Shown here piece by piece: positions 54,713 to 62,659 of a DNA stretch of 64,000 bases; positions within the stretch are counted from its first letter, which is position 1, and every line of letters begins with the position of its first letter. Position numbers and translations under genes: made by a program. This DNA comes from Lysobacter luteus (GTDB lineage: Bacteria > Pseudomonadota > Gammaproteobacteria > Xanthomonadales > Xanthomonadaceae). Below the pieces are notes generated by a model. The model was given only the letters and a program-made list of their open reading frames with translations. It made no database searches and was not told the DNA's origin. The stretch lies in assembly GCF_907164845.1 (NCBI RefSeq), contig NZ_OU015430.1, positions 2,687,001-2,751,000 of the forward strand, given 5' to 3'.

Positions 54713-55174
54713 TCAGCGACCGTCGCGGTCTGCGTCGCCCGGCATCGCGCGCTCGATGTGGTGCCAGCCGTCACGCACCGCGTGGCGTGCATCGTTCCAC
54801 TCCAGTCGCGAATCGCCGCGGGTGTCGTTCCAATTGCGCTCCAGCGTCGACTCGGCATCCTCGAAGCGCTGGCCGCGGTACTGGCCGTAGGTGTCGTAGC
54901 CGTACTGGTAGGCCGGCTCGTAGTCGTTCCACTCGCGGTCGGCCGAGTAGTACGGACGGTTGCGGTACTCGGTCTCGAAGTGCTTGCGGTACTCGGTCGG
55001 GTTGACGGCTTCGGCGATCGAGTCACCCGCCTTGGCGCCGAGCACGCCACCGGCGACGGCGCCAACCGCGCTGCCCACCGGGCCGGCAACCGAACCGACG
55101 GCCGCGCCCGTCACCGCTCCGGCAACTGCGCCCGTGCCTGCACCAATGCTGTGGTCCTTTTTTACGTCACTCAT
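54713..55174 (-). CDS. Glycine-zipper protein, unknown function
   Basis: A 153-residue protein. Residues about 10-55 are a glycine zipper ([24 protein letters not shown]), the type found in membrane-associated or outer-membrane lipid proteins; the rest is acidic, Tyr/Asp/Asn-rich and without known motifs ([27 protein letters not shown]). No signal peptide or lipobox is visible. GGAG lies nine bases before the ATG at 55174. A strong terminator follows. The zipper suggests oligomeric membrane insertion; the role is unknown. Stress-type CsbD/YmgG-like proteins share such zippers. Confidence 0.75.
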   Translation of the reverse strand: MSDVKKDHSIGAGTGAVAGAVTGAAVGSVAGPVGSAVGAVAGGVLGAKAGDSIAEAVNPTEYRKHFETEYRNRPYYSADREWNDYEPAYQYGYDTYGQYRGQRFEDAESTLERNWNDTRGDSRLEWNDARHAVRDGWHHIERAMPGDADRDGR

Positions 55175-55316
55175 GATCGCGCTCCGTTGTACGTGGGGGA
55201 GCCGGCACGGTTGTCCTGCGCCGGTTGCATCCAAGCTAGGCGCGGAGGGGTTCATCCGGGGTGAAAGAAGCGCCGCGCAATGCGCGCGCTTCAGCATCGT
55301 GCACGCGACGTCAGCG

Positions 55317-57002
55317 TCAGGCGTCGACCAGGGGCGGCTGCGCGGCGGCGGTGAACAGGGCCTGCAACTCGCGGCGCTCGCGGTCGTGGTGCAACGCCGT
55401 GCCGGCGCGTGCGAACAGGCCGTCCGCGTTCTCCCCGCGTCGCGACATCGCCAGCCCGATGCAGACATCGACGACGACATCGCGTCCATCGACCCTGAAG
55501 GGTTCGGCGAGTCCGGCACGGATGCGCTCGAGCAGCTGCTCGCAATCGGGACGGCGGCACTCGCTGATCACCGCGAACCGCGCGCCTTCGACCCGCGCGA
55601 TGCTGTCGTCGGCGCGCAGCAGTGCGCGCGTGCGCGAGAGCGCCTGTTGCAGCAGCGCGTCGCCGGCCGCGGTGCCGTGTGCGGTGACGAACGCGGAATG
55701 TCCGGCCAGTTCGAACAGCAACAGGCCGTAGCGGTTGCGCCCGAAGCTGGCGCGCAGGTGCCACGCATCGAGCTTGTGCTTCAGCGCAGCGCCATCGAGC
55801 GCGCCGGTGAGCGGATCGCGCGCAAGGCTGGCGTCGTCGCCGATCGCGAGTCGGTGGCGCGCCAGTGCGCGGTGCACCAGTGCGCCGGCCAGCAGCAGCG
55901 ATTCGACCACCGCGGTCGGTGCAAGTAGGTCCTGCGTCCACGGCAATCGTGCGAGTCCGAGCTGGTCGATCGACGAGGCCGCCACCAGCAGCAGCAGCGG
56001 TGCCCAGGCGAGCAGGTAGATTCCGGCGTGGCCGACGCCGCGGCGCCGCGCGAGCATCGCCAGCAGCAGCATCGCCGGTGCCGCGAACAACAGCAGCACG
56101 TGCTGGCTCAGGTGGTAGGCCTCGTGGACACGCGCACGCCCCAGCCACAGCACCGCCAGCATCGCGACCTGCAGCCACGCCAGTCCGCGTACCGCCAGCG
56201 CCGCGCGTGGCGCGATCCGGTCGAGCTCGAGGAAGCGCAGGGTGAAAACGAACTGCGAGACCACTGCGAGCGCCGCGAACGTCCACGCCGCGGTGGCACC
56301 GCCGGCCGCAATCCAGCCCATGCCGAAGATCTCGCCGGCATCCCCGCTGTCGAGCACCGCGAACACGGCGACTCCGGCGAGATACCCGCCGTGGCACAGG
56401 TACAGCAGATCTCGGAACAGCAGCCACAACGCGAATGCGACACAGGCCCCCAGCACCAGCACGGTGAACGCCGCGGCGACGCGGCGCGCCCCGCGGCGCT
56501 GTTCGAGCGCGAGCTCGGGACCGGTGGCGAGCCGTAGCAGCACCGGGCCGGAACTCGCGCCGGGCACGCGCAGGTAGGCGATGTCGTCGCCCGGCCAACC
56601 GTGCGGCAACGGCAGGGCCCAGCCGCGACGCACCAGCGGCTCGCCACCGGCCAATACGTTGTCGACCTGTAGCGGCGCTGCACCGGGCGGATGGAACAGG
56701 ACCGGTGCGAGTCCGCCGATGCCGTCCAGCACCAGCCAGGGGCGGGCGGTGGGCAGTACGAGATCGCCGCCGCTGATCCGCAGCCAGTAATGGCCTTCGC
56801 CGGGCGGCAACGGCAACCGTGCGACGCCGTCGTCGAGCGCCTCGGCCTGCGCCACCACCGGCGCGGATGCGGGTGGGCCGGCGGCGTCACCGTCGGCCAG
56901 CAGCAGCTCGACCCGCAGTGCGTGCGCACCTGCAGCCGCGGCCACTCCCAACCAGAGCGCGAGCACCGCCGAAAGTGCGGCCCGCCAGTGACATCCGATC
57001 AC
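55317..57002 (-). CDS. 7TM receptor-like protein with degenerate GGDEF domain
   Basis: A 561-residue inner-membrane protein. A signal peptide (LSAVLALWLGVAAAAGA) precedes a periplasmic beta-rich domain (about 30-175), then about seven transmembrane helices (about 180-395), then a C-terminal GGDEF fold (about 410-550). The layout is that of 7TMR-DISM diguanylate cyclases. The signature is EGARF at residues 472-476 where GGDEF is expected, so the catalytic Asp/Glu are lost and cyclase activity is unlikely; GTP or cyclic-di-GMP binding is possible. The start is GTG 57002 with GGGGG seven bases upstream. It lies 34 bases after recD on the same strand, possibly in the recCBD transcript. Confidence 0.87.
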   Translation of the reverse strand: MIGCHWRAALSAVLALWLGVAAAAGAHALRVELLLADGDAAGPPASAPVVAQAEALDDGVARLPLPPGEGHYWLRISGGDLVLPTARPWLVLDGIGGLAPVLFHPPGAAPLQVDNVLAGGEPLVRRGWALPLPHGWPGDDIAYLRVPGASSGPVLLRLATGPELALEQRRGARRVAAAFTVLVLGACVAFALWLLFRDLLYLCHGGYLAGVAVFAVLDSGDAGEIFGMGWIAAGGATAAWTFAALAVVSQFVFTLRFLELDRIAPRAALAVRGLAWLQVAMLAVLWLGRARVHEAYHLSQHVLLLFAAPAMLLLAMLARRRGVGHAGIYLLAWAPLLLLVAASSIDQLGLARLPWTQDLLAPTAVVESLLLAGALVHRALARHRLAIGDDASLARDPLTGALDGAALKHKLDAWHLRASFGRNRYGLLLFELAGHSAFVTAHGTAAGDALLQQALSRTRALLRADDSIARVEGARFAVISECRRPDCEQLLERIRAGLAEPFRVDGRDVVVDVCIGLAMSRRGENADGLFARAGTALHHDRERRELQALFTAAAQPPLVDA

Positions 57003-57035
57003 GTGAATCCCCCCCGGGAACCCGACGAGTCTAGC

Positions 57036-58934
57036 TCAGTGGCCCGCCTCCGCCGCGTCGGGCCGCAACCGTCGGAGCAACCCCGACACCCGTTCGGAAC
57101 GACGCGCCAGTGCCGCGCGCAACACATCCTCGCTGGCACACAGGTGCAGCCCGCGGCGGGCGCGGGTCAAAGCGGTGTAGACCAGCTCGCGCGAAAGCAC
57201 CCGGTTGTCCTGCCGCGGCAACTGCAGCCAGACGGTGTCGAACTCTGAACCCTGGGCCTTGTGCACGGTCATCGCGAACGCGCTTTCGTGCGCGGGCAGG
57301 GCGGCGGGGTGGAAGGCCCGCGTGCCGGCCTCCGTGGCGGTGTCGGGGAACCAGGCCACCAGGGTGCCGCGGTCGTCGCGCAGGCAGATGCCGATATCGC
57401 CGTTGAACAGCCGGTGGCGGTAACTGTTCTCGGTGACCAGCAGCAGCCGACCGTGGAAGTGCGTCGGCGGCCGCGGCCCGACCAGCGCCTCTTCGATACG
57501 CGTGTTGAGGGTGCGGGTGCCCTGCGACCCGCCGCGTACCGCGGTCAGCAGGCGCAGGTGGGCGGCCTCGGCGAGCGCCGTCGCCGGGTCGGACGCGCCG
57601 GCCAGCGCGCGCCAGTGCGGCAACAACGTGCTGGCGCCGGCCGCGATCGGATCGATGGCGTCCTCGTGGAAGTGCACGCCGGCCAGGGTGTGGCCGCGCA
57701 GCAGCGCGATTGCGCGATCGGCGTCGCCATCGCGCACGGCCGCGGCCAGCGGCGCCAGCCCGAAATCGGCCGATTGGCGGTACCCGCGCTGCAGGTGCAC
57801 GCGGTGACCCTGCAGGAAGGAGGTTCCCTCGGGGGCGGCGACCGGCGCGACCAACGGCGCGGGCGCGAACAGGTCGCGGGTCTCGCCCACCGCCGGCGGA
57901 TGGCCGCTGTCGCCAAGCCCGGCGCGCCCGTTCGGCGCCGCGGCGCCATCGGGGTCGGCGGCGGCACAGATGGAGGCCAGCACGTCGCCCGCCTCGACCG
58001 ACGGCAGCTGGTCGGGGTCGCCGAGAAGCACCAGGCGCGCGCCATCGGGCACCGCTTCGGCAAGCTTGCACATCAACGGCAGGTCGACCATCGAGGCCTC
58101 GTCGACCACCACCACGTCGTGCAGCAACGGGTTGTCGGCGTCGTGGCGGAACCGAGGGCTGCCCGGGATGGTGCCGAGCAGGCGGTGCAGGGTGGTGGCG
58201 TGGTCGGGCAGTCCGTCCAGCCAGGCCGGATCGAAGCCTTCGATGCTGGCCATGCGGGTGATCGCGGCCTGCAGGCTTTCGGCCATGCGCTCGGCGGCAC
58301 GACCGGTTGGCGCGGCCAGCGCGATCCGCGGCGCGGCATGCCCGGCCAGGCGCGCCTGGGCGAGCAGCAGTACGAGCATCCGCGCGATCGTGGTGGTCTT
58401 GCCGGTGCCCGGCCCGCCTGTCACCAGCAGCAGCGTGCGTTGCAGGGCGAGCGTGGCAGCGCGGGCCTGCAACGGGTCGGCGTCGCCCGGCGGGAACAGG
58501 GCGTCGCGCACCGCGTCCAGTTCCGCTGCATCGGCGAGGCCAGCGGTGTGGGGGCGGCGCTCGGCGAGCGCGCGAAGGCGGCTGGCAAGCCGGTGCTCGT
58601 ACTCGCGGTAGCGGCGCAGGTAAAGCAGGCCGTGCTCCAGTACGAGCGGGCGCCGGGCGGCGTGGCCGCTGGAATCGGTCGCGACCCACTGCGACTCCGC
58701 CAGCACGGTGGTCCAGCGGGAGGCGTCAGGCCATTCCGGCCCGTCTTCCAGCAGGCCCTTCGGCTTTGCCGGGTCGAACCCCGCGTGACCGTGCGACACC
58801 GCCAGCGAGGCCAGTGCGGCACCGGCCAGGACCAGCTCCGGAGTCGCGGGGTCGAGCCGGCGCAGGGTGGCGGCGAACTCCCGGTCCAGCATCCGCAGGT
58901 GGCCGCCGCGGACCAGCGTGTCGAGCAGGCTCAT
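57036..58934 (-). CDS. recD: Exodeoxyribonuclease V subunit alpha (RecD)
   Basis: A 632-residue superfamily 1B helicase, the 5'-3' motor of RecBCD that processes double-strand breaks. Walker A is GGPGTGKTTT (about residue 170), motif Ia region LAAPTGRAAERM, DEASMVDL the Walker B (DEAS) and GDPDQLPSV motif III. VHKAQGSEFDTV and YTALTRARRGL are motifs V and VI. The start overlaps the recB stop by ATGA, so translation is coupled. The N-terminal domain that contacts RecBC is present. No key motif is missing. Confidence 0.95.
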   Translation of the reverse strand: MSLLDTLVRGGHLRMLDREFAATLRRLDPATPELVLAGAALASLAVSHGHAGFDPAKPKGLLEDGPEWPDASRWTTVLAESQWVATDSSGHAARRPLVLEHGLLYLRRYREYEHRLASRLRALAERRPHTAGLADAAELDAVRDALFPPGDADPLQARAATLALQRTLLLVTGGPGTGKTTTIARMLVLLLAQARLAGHAAPRIALAAPTGRAAERMAESLQAAITRMASIEGFDPAWLDGLPDHATTLHRLLGTIPGSPRFRHDADNPLLHDVVVVDEASMVDLPLMCKLAEAVPDGARLVLLGDPDQLPSVEAGDVLASICAAADPDGAAAPNGRAGLGDSGHPPAVGETRDLFAPAPLVAPVAAPEGTSFLQGHRVHLQRGYRQSADFGLAPLAAAVRDGDADRAIALLRGHTLAGVHFHEDAIDPIAAGASTLLPHWRALAGASDPATALAEAAHLRLLTAVRGGSQGTRTLNTRIEEALVGPRPPTHFHGRLLLVTENSYRHRLFNGDIGICLRDDRGTLVAWFPDTATEAGTRAFHPAALPAHESAFAMTVHKAQGSEFDTVWLQLPRQDNRVLSRELVYTALTRARRGLHLCASEDVLRAALARRSERVSGLLRRLRPDAAEAGH

Positions 58935-61900
58935 GCGGCGTCCCCGGCGAACAGCGCGTCGAGCGCGTGCACCAGCGCCGGTTCCGGCCGGTGCGCGTGG
59001 ATGCCTTCGCGGCCGTCCGGCGCGAGCCCACGGCTGAAGACGTAGCGCACACCGCCAAAGTCGCGCGCGTAGTCGTAGCCGCTGCCGATCCGGAACCGCA
59101 GCCAGCGGTGCAGCGCGAGGGTGTACAGCAGCGCCTGCAGGTCGTACTCGCTGTGCGCCATTGCCGCGTCGAGGCTGGCGGCGTCGTAGCCGGGCAACCG
59201 GTTGGACTTGTAGTCGAGCACGTACCAGCGGCCGGCGGCGGTGTAGGTCAGGTCGATCTTGCCGGTCATCAGGCCTTCCAGCCGCTGGCGCGCACCGAAC
59301 GCATGGCGTGCGGCGAGCACGCCGTGGCGGTGCAGCAGGGCGATCAGCGCGTCGACCCGGGTCGGCGCCAGCGCGAAGTGGAATTCCATCTCGGCGCGGC
59401 GCGCCTCGGCGGCCAGGTCGCACAACCGGCCACCCTCGGGCAGCGGCGCGACCAGGGTGTGGCCGACCAGCCCGGCCAACAGCGCCACGCCGTCATCGAG
59501 GTCGGCGTCCGGGTAACCCCCCGCCCGCAGCGCGGTGCGCAGTGGCGCGTCCTCGCCCGGTGGCGGCGTGTCGCCATCGCGCCAGTCGCGCCACGCGTCG
59601 AAGGTGACGTGTTCAAGCGCGTCGTGCAGCACGTTGCCGAAACGGCTGCCGGCGAAGCGCGGGTCGAACGGGTCGCGCGGATCGTCGACGCGGCCCTCGG
59701 TTGCCGCGTCCGCGGGCGACATGGGCGTGGGGTCGTCGCCGAGCGTTTCGTCGTCGGCGCCCTGCTCGGCACGGGTGGCGGAGGCAAGCGGGGTGGTGCC
59801 CTCGCCCGCGTCGGCGCGCGCCAGCTGGGTGAAGCTGTAGACCCACCAGTCGCGCGCGATCGCGCGTTGGGCGACGCGGGCGGGCGGGACGGCGTCCTCG
59901 TGCAGCGGCGGCAGCGGTGTAGGCAGTGGACCGACCGGGCTGTCGTCGATGGCGATCGCGTCATCGTCCGGTGCGCGCGAAAGCCCATCCAGCAGCGGCG
60001 CGATGCGGGTGCGCTGATGGTTGGAGAACGCACCGGTGGCCAGCCACAACGCGTGGCGCGCGCGGGTCAGGCCCACGTAGAGCAGGCGCGCATCCTCGCC
60101 CTGCTCCTCCTCCGCGTGGCGCGCGCACGCGTCTTTCCACGCCTGCGATGCCTTGTCGATCTTCCAGTGCAGCACGCGACGATCGCCGTCGTGGACGGCG
60201 TGGTGACGGGCATCGTTGCGCCCGTTGCCACCGATGCCGACGAACGGCAGGAAGACCAGCGGGTACTCAAGCCCCTTGCTCTTGTGCAGGGTCACGATCT
60301 GCACGCGGTGCGCGTCGGACTCGAGCCGCAGCAGCTGGGTTTCGTCATCCCGGTCGGCCTCGGCGATCGCCACGCGCAACCAGTCGAGCTGGCCATGCAG
60401 GCCCGGCGTGCGCGCCTGCGCGTCCTGCATCAGCTCACCCAGTTGCAGCAGGTTGGTCAGCCGGCGCTCGCCATCGAGCAGGCCGAGCAGGCGCTCGGCC
60501 GCCGCCGCGCACAGGTCGGCGACAAGGGCGAATGGACCGCTGCGCTGCCAGCGCTCGCGCCAATCCTGCGCCTGTTGCTGGAGCCGGGCATGGGTGGCGC
60601 CGTCGTCATCGAGCGCTGCGATCCGCGCCGCATCGAAACCGAGCAGCACGGTCGCGAGCGCGGCACGCAGCCTGCTGTCGTCGGCCGGGTGCAACAGCGC
60701 CTCGAATACCGCAAGCAGCTCGAGCGCCTCGTCGGTCACGAACAGGCTCTGGTTGCCGGCTGCCACCGCGGGGACGCCGGCGGCAACCAGCGCGAGCTGC
60801 ATCCGGGTCGCCTCCCGATGGCTGCGCACGAGTACGGCGATGTCGCCGGCGACGACCGGCCGGCCGTCGATGGTCGTGGTGCCGGCGCGGGCCTCGCGCA
60901 GCAGCGCGTGGATCTCGCCGACACAGGCCAGCGTGGCGAGCTCGCGCGAGCGGTCGGCCAGGATGGCGTCCGACGGCGGCGCGTCCGGGTCGACGATCGA
61001 GCGGACCACCAGTGCGGGGGCGGGGTGTCCGCCACGCATGAAGTCCCCGTCGCGTCGACGGCCGCCCGGCTGCACCGGCATGAAGCGGATGCGCGGATCG
61101 ACGAACGGCGACGGCGCCGCGGTGGCGTCGGTTGCCCGGTCCGTCGGGTCCGTCGGGTCCGTCGGGTCCGTCGGGGCGACCCCGCCATACAGCGTGGCGA
61201 TGGCGCGGAGCAGCCCCGGCCGCGAGCGGAAGTTGTGGTCGAGCGGCGGGGCCGGCTCGGCCGCGGCGGCGGCCTCCAGGTAGGTGTGCACGTCGCCACC
61301 GCGGAAACCGTAGATCGCCTGCTTGGGGTCGCCGATCAGGAACAGCGCGGGCGGATTGGCGGGCAGCTCCGCCGTCGCGTCATCGGCACCGCCGCCGTTA
61401 CCGAACACCCGACGGAAGATCGACCACTGCCGCGGGTCGGTGTCCTGGAACTCGTCGACCAGCGCGATGCGGTACTGCTTTCGCAAGGCCGCGACGAGCG
61501 CATCCGCGCGACCACGGTCGGCGTCGTCCAGCGCGTTGGCGACGCCATCGATCAGGTCGTCGTAGGTTTGCAGCCGGCGCGAGCGCTTGAGTTCCGCCAG
61601 CCGCGCGCGCGCTTCGGCGCGGATGCGGTGGAGGAACGCGATGCTGCGGGCTTCGAGCCAGCCGTCGTAGCGGGCGCGGGCATCGAGGAACGCATCGACC
61701 GCGTCGCACAGCGATGCCTGCGGCGTGCGGCCCTGACCGCCCTTGTTGGTCTTCTGGAGCAGCGTCCGCGTACCCAGGCGGGTCACCTTGTCGTCCAGCG
61801 CGAGGGTCGGGTCGGCACGATCACACCATTGCTGCAGGATGCGCCAGCAAACGTCGAGCGTCTCGGCCTTGTACATGCCGGCGTTGATGAACCTGGCCGC

Positions 61901-62659
61901 GACCGCCGCGTCGAGGGCCTCGCGCAGTTCGCCACCCCCACTGCCAAACGCCTCGCGCAGCACCCCGGCCGCTTCGATGAGCGCCGGCAAGGGGTTGTCA
62001 TCGCCGGTTGGCCCGGGCCCGGGCAGCAACGGATCATGCGACAGCAGTGCGCGAAGGTCGTCCTGCAACTGCTCCGGCGTCGACCACAGGCGCGCCAGCA
62101 AGGGCGCGTCGTCGGCGTTGGCGGCGGCCGTGCGCCAGAGGTCGGCGGCCAGTTCCTCGCGCAGCGCGGCGTCGCTGGTGAGCAGGGTCCGGGCCTCGAA
62201 ACCGTGGTCGCTCTCGAGCGCATGTTCGCGCAGCACCCGCGCGCAGAACCCATGGATGGTGAAGATCGCCGCGAGGTCGACTTCCCATACCGCCTGCCGC
62301 AGGCGCCGAGCGAGTTGCGCGCGGGTCTCGTGACCTTCGGCCAGGTGTCGCTCGACGATCGTCCGGCTCAGTGCCGCGGCGGCATCGACGTCATCGTCGG
62401 CCGCCTGGTTCACCACCCGGGCGGCCAGTTCCAGCCGTTCCCGGATGCGGCTGCGCAGCTCCTGGGTGGCGGCCTCGGTGAAGGTCACCGCCAGCACCTC
62501 GCCGATGCGCAGCCCACGCTCGACCACCAACCGGGTGACCAGGGTGGCGAGGGTGAAGGTCTTGCCGGTACCGGCACTGGCCTCGATCAGGCGGACGCCT
62601 TCCAGCGGCAGGTCCAGGTAGGGATCGAGGGCGGGTGCGAGCAGGTCGGGCGCATTCAT
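58931..62659 (-). CDS. recB: Exodeoxyribonuclease V subunit beta (RecB)
   Basis: A 1242-residue helicase-nuclease. The N-terminal half is a superfamily 1A helicase: Walker A EASAGTGKTFT (about residues 27-37), LAVTFTEAATQELR (Ia), LVDEFQDTDPRQW (II), LHKSKGLEYP (V) and YVGLTRARHAL (VI). The C-terminal ~250 residues are the nuclease, with the metal-binding DYKSNR segment. A (TDP) tandem insert lies about residue 500. RecB unwinds 3'-5' and loads RecA after Chi. The start overlaps the recC stop and its own stop overlaps recD, both by ATGA. Confidence 0.95.
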   Translation of the reverse strand: MNAPDLLAPALDPYLDLPLEGVRLIEASAGTGKTFTLATLVTRLVVERGLRIGEVLAVTFTEAATQELRSRIRERLELAARVVNQAADDDVDAAAALSRTIVERHLAEGHETRAQLARRLRQAVWEVDLAAIFTIHGFCARVLREHALESDHGFEARTLLTSDAALREELAADLWRTAAANADDAPLLARLWSTPEQLQDDLRALLSHDPLLPGPGPTGDDNPLPALIEAAGVLREAFGSGGGELREALDAAVAARFINAGMYKAETLDVCWRILQQWCDRADPTLALDDKVTRLGTRTLLQKTNKGGQGRTPQASLCDAVDAFLDARARYDGWLEARSIAFLHRIRAEARARLAELKRSRRLQTYDDLIDGVANALDDADRGRADALVAALRKQYRIALVDEFQDTDPRQWSIFRRVFGNGGGADDATAELPANPPALFLIGDPKQAIYGFRGGDVHTYLEAAAAAEPAPPLDHNFRSRPGLLRAIATLYGGVAPTDPTDPTDPTDRATDATAAPSPFVDPRIRFMPVQPGGRRRDGDFMRGGHPAPALVVRSIVDPDAPPSDAILADRSRELATLACVGEIHALLREARAGTTTIDGRPVVAGDIAVLVRSHREATRMQLALVAAGVPAVAAGNQSLFVTDEALELLAVFEALLHPADDSRLRAALATVLLGFDAARIAALDDDGATHARLQQQAQDWRERWQRSGPFALVADLCAAAAERLLGLLDGERRLTNLLQLGELMQDAQARTPGLHGQLDWLRVAIAEADRDDETQLLRLESDAHRVQIVTLHKSKGLEYPLVFLPFVGIGGNGRNDARHHAVHDGDRRVLHWKIDKASQAWKDACARHAEEEQGEDARLLYVGLTRARHALWLATGAFSNHQRTRIAPLLDGLSRAPDDDAIAIDDSPVGPLPTPLPPLHEDAVPPARVAQRAIARDWWVYSFTQLARADAGEGTTPLASATRAEQGADDETLGDDPTPMSPADAATEGRVDDPRDPFDPRFAGSRFGNVLHDALEHVTFDAWRDWRDGDTPPPGEDAPLRTALRAGGYPDADLDDGVALLAGLVGHTLVAPLPEGGRLCDLAAEARRAEMEFHFALAPTRVDALIALLHRHGVLAARHAFGARQRLEGLMTGKIDLTYTAAGRWYVLDYKSNRLPGYDAASLDAAMAHSEYDLQALLYTLALHRWLRFRIGSGYDYARDFGGVRYVFSRGLAPDGREGIHAHRPEPALVHALDALFAGDAA
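61141..61176 (-). repeat. 9-bp tandem repeat in recB
   Basis: Four units of CCGTCGGGT on the + strand (the last ends in G) encode repeated Thr-Asp-Pro in RecB between the helicase subdomains. Unit changes keep the frame. The segment is probably a flexible loop. Confidence 0.8.
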
